Of a stretch of 64,000 nt of DNA, positions 1 to 10,070 are shown in pieces. The stretch is from the NCBI GenBank assembly GCA_035652435.1, contig DASRDU010000014.1, forward strand, positions 142,187 to 206,186, in the 5' to 3' direction. Position numbers and translations under genes: made by a program. Each line of letters starts with the position of its first letter. Position 1 is the stretch's first letter. Source of the DNA: DASRDU01 sp035652435 (lineage in GTDB: Bacteria > Acidobacteriota > Blastocatellia > RBC074). A model generated the notes under the pieces. It searched no databases, was not told the DNA's origin, and worked only from the letters and a program-made list of their open reading frames with translations.

Positions 1-216
1 CTCCCGGTTCTGGCCGGCCCGGCGGAAGCGACCGTTGTGGGTAATGTCCTGGTTCAGGCGGTCGCACAAGGGCGATTCGAATCGCTGGCCGAGGCGAGAA
101 GGCATGTCATGAGTCACATGAGACCGAAAAAGTTCACCCCGCTCCAATCCTCTGGCAGTGAAGAGGCAGAGCGCCGTTACGCGGCAATTGAGGCGCGGTT
201 TGTGGAGGAAGACTGA
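1..216 (+). CDS. rhaB: Rhamnulokinase, C-terminal 71 codons (cut by window start)
   Basis: The open frame from base 1 reads LPVLAGPAEATVVGNVLVQA and ends in ARFVEED before a TGA. A GP-x-EA-[ST]-x-x-GN stretch followed by a KKFTP segment matches the C-terminal end of FGGY-family rhamnulokinases, which phosphorylate L-rhamnulose in the cytoplasm. Only this tail is visible, so the active site cannot be checked. The stop lies 5 bases before the ATPase gene, and the kinase 3' end carries that gene's GGAGGAAG ribosome binding site, so the two are co-transcribed. Another FGGY sugar kinase is possible but less likely, because rhamnose release is the theme of the neighbouring locus. Confidence 0.75.
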   Translation, partial: LPVLAGPAEATVVGNVLVQAVAQGRFESLAEARRHVMSHMRPKKFTPLQSSGSEEAERRYAAIEARFVEED

Positions 217-221
217 AACCG

Positions 222-1748
222 ATGACTGAGAGCGCGCTCTTGCGGGCCAGCCACATCACCAAATCCTACGCCGGGGTGCAGGCGCTCAAGGGTGCGTCAT
301 TCGAGTTACACGCCGGAGAGGTGCAGGCACTGGTCGGCGAAAACGGCGCGGGCAAATCAACGCTCATCAAAATCATTACGGGTGCGGTGGCCGCCGACGG
401 CGGTGAGATCATCCTCGACGGACGGCCGGTCGCGCACAATTCGCCGCAGGTGGCCAGGTCGCTCGGCATCGCGGCGATCTACCAGCAGCCCGCACTCTTC
501 CCGGAATTGACCGTCGCCGAAAATATCGCGCTCAGTCTGGAGGGGGGCGGCTGGTGGCGGCGCATTGACTGGCGCTGGCGCCGGCTGCGGGCGCAGGAGC
601 TGCTCGCGCAGGTCGGGGCGAAGATTGACGTCGAAGCGCTCGCCGGGGAGCTGACGATGCCTGAGCAGCAACTGGTCGAGATCGCCCGCGCCCTCGGGGC
701 CGAGGCGAAGGTCCTGATCATGGACGAGCCGACGGCCTCGTTGTCGGAAGAAGACACGCGGAACCTCTTCCGCGTCATCCGCGAGTTGCGCCGCTCGCGA
801 GTGGGCATCATCTACATCTCGCACCGGCTCGAAGAACTGCCCGTCATTGCCGACCGCGTGACCGTACTGCGCGACGGCCAGACGATTGCGACGCGGCTGA
901 TGTCTGAAGTTGATCGTGGGGAGTTGATCCGGCTGATGGTCGGACGCGAACTGTCGTCGGTCTTTCCGAAGCGCGAGGTGGAAGCGGGTGAGGTGGTGCT
1001 GGAACTGCGTCATCTGGGCTGCCGCGCGGCGGGCGTGCGCGATGTCAGCCTCTCGGTGCGGGCGGGGGAGATTGTCGGGATCGCCGGACTCGTCGGGTCG
1101 GGGCGCACGGAACTCGCCCGCACGATCTTCGGCCTGACGCCGGCCAACGAAGGCGAGATGTTGCTGGGCGGCGGGCGCGTCAGGATCGAGAACCCGGTTC
1201 AGGCGATCCGGTGCGGGATCGCTTACGTCCCCGAAGACCGCCGGCAGCATGGCGTGGTGCCTGATCTGCCCATCAGTCACAACGTCACGCTCGCCTCGCT
1301 CGACCGGCTGTCGCGGCTCGGCGCGCTCGATTTTCGCCGCGAGCGCGAACTGGCGACCGACTACGTCAAACGGTTCGCCATCAGGACGCCCGCGATCTTC
1401 GCGCCGGTCGCGACGCTTTCGGGCGGCAACCAGCAGAAAGTCGCGCTCAGCCGCTGGCTCGCCACCTGCCCCCGCCTGCTCATCCTCGACGAGCCGACCC
1501 AGGGCATTGACGTGGGCGCGAAGGCGGAGATTCACGCGCTCATGAGTGATCTGGCCGCGCGTGGGATGGCGATCCTGATGATCTCGTCCGAACTGCCCGA
1601 AGTACTCGGGATGAGCGACCGCATCGTCGTGATGCACGCGGGTACAGTGGCAGGCGTACTCGGTCGCGCCGAAGCTTCACAGCACGGCATCCTTTCGCTG
1701 GCGCTCGGACATACCGGGGTGCCGCCGCAAACGCAGTGCGTAAGTTGA
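222..1748 (+). CDS. CUT2-family sugar ABC transporter ATP-binding protein (rhamnose type)
   Basis: This 508-residue protein has two fused ABC ATPase domains, the layout of RbsA/XylG/RhaT-type importers that power monosaccharide uptake at the inner membrane. The first domain has a perfect Walker A (GENGAGKST, about residues 39-47) and Walker B (VLIMDEPTASL, about 165). The second has the degenerate P-loop typical of the family (AGLVGSGRTEL), the signature LSGGNQQKVALSRWL and Walker B LLILDEPTQGID. The length is normal. It follows the kinase by 5 bases and precedes two permease genes. Rhamnose specificity is inferred from the kinase and the pectin locus; ribose, xylose or autoinducer-2 transport would look the same in this subunit. 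Confidence 0.88.
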   Translation: MTESALLRASHITKSYAGVQALKGASFELHAGEVQALVGENGAGKSTLIKIITGAVAADGGEIILDGRPVAHNSPQVARSLGIAAIYQQPALFPELTVAENIALSLEGGGWWRRIDWRWRRLRAQELLAQVGAKIDVEALAGELTMPEQQLVEIARALGAEAKVLIMDEPTASLSEEDTRNLFRVIRELRRSRVGIIYISHRLEELPVIADRVTVLRDGQTIATRLMSEVDRGELIRLMVGRELSSVFPKREVEAGEVVLELRHLGCRAAGVRDVSLSVRAGEIVGIAGLVGSGRTELARTIFGLTPANEGEMLLGGGRVRIENPVQAIRCGIAYVPEDRRQHGVVPDLPISHNVTLASLDRLSRLGALDFRRERELATDYVKRFAIRTPAIFAPVATLSGGNQQKVALSRWLATCPRLLILDEPTQGIDVGAKAEIHALMSDLAARGMAILMISSELPEVLGMSDRIVVMHAGTVAGVLGRAEASQHGILSLALGHTGVPPQTQCVS

Positions 1749-1790
1749 AGAACCGGGGCGGGCGGCTTTCTGACGGCCCTTCCCCTGTCT

Positions 1791-2834
1791 ATGACTGAAG
1801 CGCAAAAACAGCCTGACACCGCCACTATGCCGCAGACCGGATCATTACTCTCACGACTCGGACTCCGCAGACACCAGCGCGAGCTGGCGACGCTCGGCGC
1901 TTACGCCGCGCTGCTGCTGGCCGTCGGCATCATCGCGCCGTCATTCTTCAATGCGGCGAACTGGCGCGACCTGGCCGTCGGCAATGCGCCCGTGCTGATC
2001 GTGGCCGTCGGGATGACGCTCGTGATTCTGGCGGGGCAGATTGACATCTCGGTGGGCTCGCAGTTCGCCGTCTGCAGCGTCGCGGCCGGGTGGCTGGCGA
2101 AGGCTGGCGTGCCGGTGCCGCTGCTCGTGCTGCTCGTGCCCGCGGTCGGGGCGCTGATGGGCGCGGTGAACGGCGCGTTCGTGGCGAAGTTGAAGATGCC
2201 CGCGATTGTCGTGACGCTGGCTATGCTCGTGGCGTGGCGGGACGCGTTGCGCTGGGTGACCGAAGGCGCGTGGGTGCAGGGCCTGCCGGCCGACTTTCAG
2301 TGGTTCGGGCTGGGGCAGGGGGCAGGGCAGTGGCTCATCGTCGGAGTGGCTCTGGCCGTACTCGCGGGCGCCGGCTGGGCGCTCAGAAATCTCGGCGCCG
2401 GCCGCGCGGTCTATGCCGTCGGCGCCGACGCCGAAGCGGCCCGGCTCGTGGGCATCGAGCCGGGCCGCGTGGTCTTCAGGGTGTTTGTGCTGATGGGGCT
2501 CGTGACGGGGCTCGCGGCGCTGCTCAATGCCGTGCGCTTCTCTTCGGTGCCGGGTAATGTGGGCACGGGGCTCGAACTGAAAGCGATTGCGGCGGTCGTC
2601 GTGGGCGGCACGGCGATCACTGGGGGCCGCGGCACGCTCGCCGGGACGCTCGTCGGGGCTGCGCTGCTCGGGACTATCGGGACGGCGCTGACCTATGTGG
2701 GCATCAATCCCTTCTGGGAAAAAGCCATCCAGGGGGCGATCATCCTGGCTGCCCTGATTTCAGACGTTGTACTCGGACGCCTGGGCAGCCTGCGGATTCA
2801 GGCACCCGGACCGCTGACTGCGAGGGGCGAATGA
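1791..2834 (+). CDS. CUT2-family sugar ABC transporter permease (RhaP-like)
   Basis: This 347-residue, very hydrophobic protein has about eight to ten predicted membrane segments. It carries hallmarks of the ribose/xylose/rhamnose permease family: a LAGQIDISVGSQFAV segment near residue 80 and a VVVGGTAITGGRGTLAGT segment near residue 265, which is the cytoplasmic loop contacting the ATPase. It forms half of the membrane channel with the next gene product. Its stop overlaps the next start as ATGA, so translation is probably coupled. A 42-base gap separates it from the ATPase gene. No strong Shine-Dalgarno is seen before its ATG, so it may rely on re-initiation. The sugar is not set by sequence alone. 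Confidence 0.87.
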   Translation: MTEAQKQPDTATMPQTGSLLSRLGLRRHQRELATLGAYAALLLAVGIIAPSFFNAANWRDLAVGNAPVLIVAVGMTLVILAGQIDISVGSQFAVCSVAAGWLAKAGVPVPLLVLLVPAVGALMGAVNGAFVAKLKMPAIVVTLAMLVAWRDALRWVTEGAWVQGLPADFQWFGLGQGAGQWLIVGVALAVLAGAGWALRNLGAGRAVYAVGADAEAARLVGIEPGRVVFRVFVLMGLVTGLAALLNAVRFSSVPGNVGTGLELKAIAAVVVGGTAITGGRGTLAGTLVGAALLGTIGTALTYVGINPFWEKAIQGAIILAALISDVVLGRLGSLRIQAPGPLTARGE

Positions 2835-4948
2835 ATCCGGCAATCCTGCAAACATCCGACACGCCGCGGCTGATTGCGCCGCTGTGGTCGCGCCTTTTCC
2901 CGAATCAAGAGTGGGCGCTGCTCGTCGCGTTGTTTGTTGAAGGCGTGGTCTTCAGCATGACGGGGAACAATTTTCTGACGGCCTCGAACGGGTTCGAGAT
3001 CACGCGACTCGGCGTTGAAATCGGGCTGCTCGCACTGGCGCTCACGCCGGTCATCATCACGGGCGGGATTGACCTCTCGGTCGGCTCGATGATGGGGCTC
3101 GCGGCGGTCACACTCGGCGCGCTGTGGCGCGACGCACACTGGCCGCTGCCGGCCGCGGTCGCGGCGACGCTGATCGTCGGGCTCGCGGGCGGGGGCTTGA
3201 ACGCCTTCTTCATCGCGCGGCTTAACCTCCCGCCGCTGATCGTCACGCTCGGCACCTTCTCGCTCTTCCGCGGGCTCGCCGAAGGGATGACGCGGGGCAT
3301 CGAGAACTATTCGGGCTTCCCGCCGCAGTTCCTCTTTCTCGGTCAGGGTTACGTGGGCGGGTTCGTCCCCGCGCAGTTGTTCGTGCTGCTCGCGGCCGCC
3401 GCCGCTCTATGGTGGTGGCTGCATCGCAGCATCTACGGGCGCAGCCTTTACGCTATCGGATTCTCGGCCGCGGGGGCGCGGTACGCGGGGCTGCCAGTCG
3501 CGCGGCGGCTGGCGCTGATCTACGTGCTTTCGGGGCTGGCCGCGAGCCTCGCCGCCGTGATCTACGTCGCGCATCTGGGGCAGGCGAAATCGGACGCTGG
3601 CACGGGCTACGAGTTGATGGCGATCACGGCGGTGGTGCTGGGCGGGACTTCGATTGACGGCGGGCGCGGCACGGTCATGGGCACACTGCTCGGCCTGCTT
3701 GCCGTCGTCGTGCTGCAAAACGGCCTGCGCCTGAGCGGACAGCCGGCGGAACTGGTGGGCATTCTCACGGGCGGCCTGCTGCTGGCCACGATCATCCTTG
3801 ACCGCTACACGGCGCGCCGGATGCGGCCCGCGGTGGCCGGAATCAGCAACGAAACAATAACTGAGGAAAGCGAAGTGAAGAATTCACAGGTGGCAGTGCT
3901 GAGCGCGGTCATCATCGCCGCCGCGCTGATCGTCGCGGGGAGCAACTGGCTGCTCGTGCGCTCGCTCAAGACCGGGGCGGGCGGGCAGCGGGCGGCCGAA
4001 GCGGCCGGGAACCCGTCGGGAACATCATCGCTGCCCGCGGGTCATCGGCCGGTGGTCGCGATGATGCCGAAGGCGAAAGGCGACCCGTACTTCATCAGTT
4101 GCCGCCGGGGCGCGGAGGAGGCGGCCAGAGAACTTGGCGTCGAGTTGCTGTGGGACGGGCCGACGGACCTCGACCCGGCGAAGCAGAATGAGGTCGTCGA
4201 GGCCTGGATCACGCGCGGCGTGGATGCGATTGCGGTGAGCGTCGAGAACCAGGCGGGGATCTCGACCGTGTTGCGGAAAGCCCGGGGCAAAGGCATTAAG
4301 GTGCTGACCTGGGACGCCGACGCCGAGCGCGACGCCCGCGACTTCCTGATCAACCAGGCGACGCCGCAGGGCATCGGCCACGCGCTGACGGATGAGGCCG
4401 CCCGCATCCTCGGCGGCAAGGGCGAATTCGCCATCATCACGGCCAGCCTGAGTGCGGCCAATCAGAACGAGTGGATCAAACACATCCGGGCGCGGCTCGC
4501 CGAGAAATACCCGAATCTGAAACTCGTCGCCATCCAGCCGAGCGACGGCGACCGTGACCGCGCCTTCGCCGAGACGCAGACGGTACTCAAGGTCTACCCG
4601 CAGGTGAAGTTGATTATGGCCATCGCCGCGCCCGCCGTCCCCGGCGCCGCCGAAGCCGTCAGGCAGTCGGGCCGGCGTGAGGTCAAAGTTACCGGCCTCT
4701 CGCTGCCCAACATGTGTAAGCCTTACGTCCATGACGGGGTGATCGAAAGCATCATCCTCTGGAACACTGTTGACCTTGGCTACCTGACGGTCAACGCCGC
4801 GGACGCGCTCGTCAGAGGCAGGCTCAAGCCCGGGGAGCGCGAGATGCAGGCCGGGCGGCTGGGCCGGATCGAAGTCCGGAATGACGAGGTGCTGCTCGGC
4901 GCCCCGTTCATCTTCAACAGGGGAAACATTGATCAGTTCGACTTCTGA
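2831..4948 (+). CDS. Sugar ABC permease fused to its periplasmic binding protein (RhaQ-RhaS-like)
   Basis: One uninterrupted frame of 705 codons joins two normally separate subunits. Residues 1 to about 335 are a CUT2 permease with ITGGIDLSVGSMMGLA and VVLGGTSIDGGRGTVMGT loops. Residues about 350-375 form one extra hydrophobic segment. Residues about 405-705 are a type 1 periplasmic sugar-binding domain (VVAMMPKAKGDPYF at its start, later TWDADAERDARDFLINQATP, as in rhamnose-binding RhaS). The added membrane segment would place the binding domain in the periplasm, so the fusion is topologically sensible. Codon 349 is a GTG preceded by GAGG at 8-base spacing, so a separate membrane-anchored binding protein could also be made. 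A true fusion, a dual-start gene, or a lost stop codon all fit. Confidence 0.85.
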   Translation: MNPAILQTSDTPRLIAPLWSRLFPNQEWALLVALFVEGVVFSMTGNNFLTASNGFEITRLGVEIGLLALALTPVIITGGIDLSVGSMMGLAAVTLGALWRDAHWPLPAAVAATLIVGLAGGGLNAFFIARLNLPPLIVTLGTFSLFRGLAEGMTRGIENYSGFPPQFLFLGQGYVGGFVPAQLFVLLAAAAALWWWLHRSIYGRSLYAIGFSAAGARYAGLPVARRLALIYVLSGLAASLAAVIYVAHLGQAKSDAGTGYELMAITAVVLGGTSIDGGRGTVMGTLLGLLAVVVLQNGLRLSGQPAELVGILTGGLLLATIILDRYTARRMRPAVAGISNETITEESEVKNSQVAVLSAVIIAAALIVAGSNWLLVRSLKTGAGGQRAAEAAGNPSGTSSLPAGHRPVVAMMPKAKGDPYFISCRRGAEEAARELGVELLWDGPTDLDPAKQNEVVEAWITRGVDAIAVSVENQAGISTVLRKARGKGIKVLTWDADAERDARDFLINQATPQGIGHALTDEAARILGGKGEFAIITASLSAANQNEWIKHIRARLAEKYPNLKLVAIQPSDGDRDRAFAETQTVLKVYPQVKLIMAIAAPAVPGAAEAVRQSGRREVKVTGLSLPNMCKPYVHDGVIESIILWNTVDLGYLTVNAADALVRGRLKPGEREMQAGRLGRIEVRNDEVLLGAPFIFNRGNIDQFDF
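3863..3877 (+). promoter_or_regulatory. Internal ribosome binding site and in-frame GTG start
   Basis: GAGGAAAG (3863-3870) sits just upstream of GTG at 3875-3877, which is in frame as codon 349 of the permease/binding-protein fusion. Starting here gives a protein beginning MKNSQVAVLSAVIIAAALIV, a typical uncleaved signal-anchor, followed by the whole sugar-binding domain. This is where the binding-protein gene would start if the two subunits were separate. Confidence 0.5.
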
Positions 4949-5302
4949 CCGGCTGCCATCGCATCCGCCTGTCCGGAGAAGAGGCCATAGCTCAAACTCA
5001 CGGTGAGAGCAAAGGGTTTTGCCGGCAGCCACTTTTTGATCTCTCTTACGCAGAATTCACGTTGCATAATGGGCCCACCGTATGGCACGAGAGGTCCATC
5101 GGCGCACTCAGCAACGTAGTCTGACGCCGCTGCTGAATTCACTCCACAATAAACCAGCTGACAGACTTGATTTGATTACAGCAGGCGAGACCGGCGGAAG
5201 TCGCCCTGTCGAACGAAAGTTGTTTTTTATGGCGTAAAACGCCCGGACAGCTTTTCCAGCAGGCACGGGGCGAATAATCAGAAAACCCGGTTGTTAATCG
5301 AG
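4949..5302. other. Convergent intergenic region, no supported gene
   Basis: These 354 bases separate the + strand transporter operon from the - strand pectin locus. No convincing gene is seen. A short - strand frame (4933-5142) overlaps the binding-protein 3' end and has a GTG start touching its only purine-rich stretch. A small hairpin at 5231-5243 (GGCGT/ACGCC) lies next to a T-run, but on the wrong side to end transcription from either direction. The base composition is more AT-rich than in the flanking genes. Confidence 0.6.
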
Positions 5303-6853
5303 TCAACGTTTGCCATCGGTAGGCCCCGGCCAGTCGTCGGTGCGGAAAGGCGCGGCGGGTATGCCCGTCTCGTTGGTCAGATTCGGATGTGCCGGGTTGT
5401 TGTTGAAAGCGTAACGCACGGCCCGCGGCTGTGACACGGCGTCAGACCAGACTTCGACGCGATTCCTGCCGATGATCTTAGCTTCGGCCCAGTGCCACTC
5501 GCGGTCGGCCCCGGCAATGGCGAATTCATCGAGCCTGTTGCCGTCGCGGATTCTCAGTCCCGCGCCAGCCTGATCGAAGGTGAGGACGATCCTTGAGCCG
5601 GCAATCCCTGCCTCGCGGAACATCGGGCCCGACCCTGTAATCCCGCGGCCGTACACGTCAGCGAGCGCCCACCGGCACATGCGCCGGCCCACGTCGAGCT
5701 TGTTTTTCGGATGAATATCGCCAGCCTCGCCGATGTCAATCGTCACGATCAGCCCCGTTCCCGGCGTGGTCATTGCCGTGCGCCGCTGCGCCTCGCGAAG
5801 GTGGCTCCACGCCTCGTCGCCCGGCTCAGGTTTTACTTCGCGGTAGTTCGGGAGCTGGACGATGCCGAAGGGGAAGTTGCCCTGCCGCCATCTGTCGCGC
5901 CAGGCTTTGATCAGGGTCGGCAGGAGCAGCCCGTACTGTTGCGCGCGGGCTTCGTTCGATTCGCCCTGATACCAGATCGCGCCGCGGATGGCGAAGGGGA
6001 TGAGCGGGGCGATCATCCCGTCATAGATCGAAGCCGCAATCCGGTATTCGCGCAGCGCGTCGGGGACGGCAGGCTGCCGCGGCGGGCGGCTGCCTTCGGC
6101 CCTCGCCTTCTCGACCGCCGCGCGCCACTGCTTCATCTGTTCGTCGAAAGCGGCCTTCACGCGGGGGCGCTCTTCATCCCAGACCCTGGTGCGCTCGACG
6201 CACGGCCTGAGGTCATCCGACGCGAGCAGGTATTCGACCGGCGTCCACGCCTCGGCCTGCGAGCCGCCGTAAGATGCGTTGATAAGTCCGACGGGGACTC
6301 GCAGCTCCTTCTGCAATTCGACGCCGAAATAGTAACCGGCGGCGGAAAACGTCTTTACTGTTTCCGACGAGCAGGGCTGCCACACGGCGAGCGGGCCGGG
6401 CTGGTGCCTGAACGCGACCTGCCGGCTGACGTTGAAGAGCCGGATCAGCGGATGGCTGGCTGCCGCGATGGCCGCCTCGCCGTCAGTCGTCTCGCCGAGC
6501 GTGAGCTGCATGTTCGACTGACCGGCCACCAGCCACACTTCGCCGACGAGGATGTCTTTCAGCTCAACCCTGTTTTTGCCCGCGATGGTCATTGCCGCGG
6601 GGGTTGTGCTGGCGGGCATTGGATCGAGGTTGACGCGCCAGTTGCCATTGCCGTCCGCTGTCGTCTGCTTCTTCTGCGATCCGAACCGGACGATGACGGT
6701 TTCGCCCGGTGCAGCCCTGCCCCAGACGGGCACGGCCCGGTCGCGCTGAATGACCATCGCGTCGCCGATGACGTCAGGCAGAGTGACATCCGCCCGGCAG
6801 ACGGATGCGACGGTGAGTACGATGGTCGCTGCGATCAGCAGTCTGATTTTCAT
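5303..6853 (-). CDS. Secreted SASA-type (sialate O-acetylesterase-like) acetylesterase
   Basis: This 516-residue protein begins MKIRLLIAATIVLTVASVCRA, a clear signal peptide. The SGNH-like SASA domain shows AGQSNMQL near residue 110, with the nucleophile serine, and WYQGESN near residue 295. These are the signature blocks of 9-O-acetylesterases and related polysaccharide acetylesterases. The N-terminal part is a beta-sandwich-like region (VWGRAAPGETVIV), common in this family. The start was chosen at 6853, one base after the upstream gene's stop and at the signal peptide; a longer frame to 6940 would overlap the neighbour. Beside two CE12-type genes and a pectate lyase, its likely job is removing acetyl groups from pectin or rhamnogalacturonan oligomers rather than from sialic acid. 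Confidence 0.85.
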   Translation of the reverse strand: MKIRLLIAATIVLTVASVCRADVTLPDVIGDAMVIQRDRAVPVWGRAAPGETVIVRFGSQKKQTTADGNGNWRVNLDPMPASTTPAAMTIAGKNRVELKDILVGEVWLVAGQSNMQLTLGETTDGEAAIAAASHPLIRLFNVSRQVAFRHQPGPLAVWQPCSSETVKTFSAAGYYFGVELQKELRVPVGLINASYGGSQAEAWTPVEYLLASDDLRPCVERTRVWDEERPRVKAAFDEQMKQWRAAVEKARAEGSRPPRQPAVPDALREYRIAASIYDGMIAPLIPFAIRGAIWYQGESNEARAQQYGLLLPTLIKAWRDRWRQGNFPFGIVQLPNYREVKPEPGDEAWSHLREAQRRTAMTTPGTGLIVTIDIGEAGDIHPKNKLDVGRRMCRWALADVYGRGITGSGPMFREAGIAGSRIVLTFDQAGAGLRIRDGNRLDEFAIAGADREWHWAEAKIIGRNRVEVWSDAVSQPRAVRYAFNNNPAHPNLTNETGIPAAPFRTDDWPGPTDGKR

Positions 6854-6854
6854 C

Positions 6855-8890
6855 TCAATTCCCCAACGGCTTCGCGTCCGAGATGTTCGGGCTGGCCGGC
6901 ACCTTGAAGCCCTCGAACGGATCCGGATGACGAGGGTCAAACGGCGGCACGTCCGTCGCCAGATATCTGGCGAGTCCGAGCCTGCCGGCCCTGATGCCCT
7001 CGACGACGCACCTGGCTAATTCGTAGCTGCCGTAGTTGCTGTGATGCGTGCCATCGCCCTCCTTGAAGAGGAGGCCCGATTTCTCCGGCCCGAGGGCCTC
7101 GTAGAGCGCCTTGCTCATCAGGTTCAGGTCAATGAGTACGATGTTCTCTTCACGGGCCACCTGTCGCACCGCTTCGGGGTAATCTCCGAGCGTGCTGTCA
7201 ACCTTCCCTTCGGAATTGAAATTGCGGCGATTGACCGAAGTCACGAGTACGGGAGTTGCGCCGCGCCTGCGCGCATCAGTGACGAAGCGTTTGAGATCGG
7301 TTTTGTAAGTGGTGAACGCCCCGACGCCCTCGCCCTTCTCCTTCTGGTCGTTGTGGCCGTACTGAATGAAAAGGTAATCGCCGGGTTTGATGAGGCTCAG
7401 CACCTTGTCGAGGCGGCGGGCGGCGAGCGAACTCCTGAGCGACTCGCCTGACTCGGCATGGTTGGCGACGGCGAGGCCCGGTTTGAAGAAGCGGGGGAGC
7501 ATCTGTCCCCAGCTGTTGTAAGGCTCGCGCGGCTGATCGCAGACGGTCGAATCGCCGAGCAGAAAGACCGTCGGGGCATCATCAGCTCTGGTGATTTCAA
7601 TCGCGCAAACGGTCGGGCGCGTGCCGTTGAATTCGAGCGTCAGCTTCTCATCCCACGCCCAGGCCTCCGTCGTCTTCTCGCGGTCTTTGAGCCTGACCTC
7701 GCCGCCGCCAGCGATCTGCGGGGTGCGGACGTTGACCGTGAACGTCCGCGTCTCGAATTTCCCCGGGGCCGTACGGACATTCTCGATCATCAACCGCCGC
7801 AACTCGGCTTTGACCGTTGTCTCCGTCTCGCCCCGCGCATCGCCCAGGGTGACAGTCACGTTGTAATTGCCCTCGGGCAGGGCGACCGAGAAGAAGAATG
7901 GTTTGTCGCTCGTGATGAAGTCGTCACGCAAGGCGTCACCGCCCCCGCGATCAACGGCGGTGACGGCGGCGCCCGGCTCGAACCCGTAGCCCGACGCCCT
8001 GCTGTAGACCATCGTCGGCAGGACCTGCGTGTAACCCGGCGCGACACTGCCCGGCCCGAAGTCGAAACTGAAGCCCGCCCTGCCGGCCCCGACCAGGCAG
8101 CTGCGGAGCGGACAATCCCTGAGCCCTCTGAGTCCCTCGACTACCGCGGCGGCGTTGAGTTCGGCGCCCGCCGCGGTGGTGTGCGTGTGGTCTTCGAGGA
8201 AATAGAGCGCTTTTACCTTTTCGGGCCCGGCTTCCTCGTAATGCTTCGCCACGATCTCGTTGAGGTCAATGAAATATGCGCCCGCGGACTTCGCCGTCTC
8301 CCCGGCCCATTTGCCGTAATCGTCAGACGCCCTGACGACCCGCCCGTCCTTCCAGATATTGCGCGGGACTGGCGAAAGGACAATCGGCGTCGCGCCTTTT
8401 GATTTCGTGTCATTGATGTACCTGCGCAGATACCAGCCGTAGGTGTGGACTACTTCGTGCTTTTTGGTGAGCAGGTTGTCAATCTCCTCGGTCTCTTCGC
8501 CGACGCCGCGAATTGAGCCGCGTGCGCGCGAATCGTCGTTGATCGCGCCCCCGTCGTTGTGGCCGAACTGGATGAGTACGAAGTCACCGGCTTTCATCTC
8601 AGCCAGAACCTGATCCCACAGCCCTTCGGTCAGAAACGTCCGGCTGCTGCGGCCCCCCCGGGCACGGTTCTCCACCCGGATCTTCGTCTTGTCAAACCGG
8701 GCGGCGATGGGATCGCCCCAGCCCAGCAATCCCCTGCCGTGGTTGTTGACGGTCGAATCGCCGATGATGAAGAGCGTCGGCAATCCGGCCCCGGTGCCCG
8801 GAGTCTGGTGCGATGACCCGCTGATGGCGCTGACAAACAGGCCGGCCGTCAGCAGAAGAACAGTGACGAATCCGTTTCGGTGTTTGATGG

Positions 8891-8894
<4 letters not shown>
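6855..8894 (-). CDS. Secreted tandem CE12-like rhamnogalacturonan acetylesterase (two SGNH domains)
   Basis: This 679-residue protein with a signal peptide carries two complete SGNH hydrolase domains. Domain 1 has IIGDSTVNNHGRG near residue 45, FGHND near 111 and DHTHTT near 234. Domain 2 has LLGDSTVCDQPREP near 446, YGHND near 512 and DGTHHSNYG near 616. In each, the serine of GDS and the final D-x-x-H are the expected catalytic residues. A middle segment (about 265-430) looks like the beta-sandwich found at the front of rhamnogalacturonan acetylesterases. Single CE12 enzymes (YesT/RhgT) remove acetyl groups from RG-I, and both copies here appear intact. The start overlaps the stop of the pectate lyase gene as ATGA, so translation is coupled. 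Confidence 0.87.
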
Positions 8895-10018
<1,124 letters not shown>

Positions 10019-10070
10019 AATCTGCAGAAGCAAAACGGGGGTTCCCGGCGCCCTGACGCCGCGGCCGTCA

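Noticed and set aside
357..1637. 426-codon - strand frame opposite the sugar ABC ATPase
   Set aside because: Antisense shadow; composition is Arg/Asp/His-rich without domain features, while the + strand has complete Walker motifs.
4933..5142. 69-codon - strand frame in the convergent gap
   Set aside because: Overlaps the end of the binding-protein gene, has a GTG touching its only possible ribosome binding site, and resembles no family I recognise.
5223..5243. T-run plus GGCGT/ACGCC hairpin as a terminator
   Set aside because: On the + strand the T-run comes before the hairpin, and on the - strand an A-run follows it. Neither order makes an intrinsic terminator.
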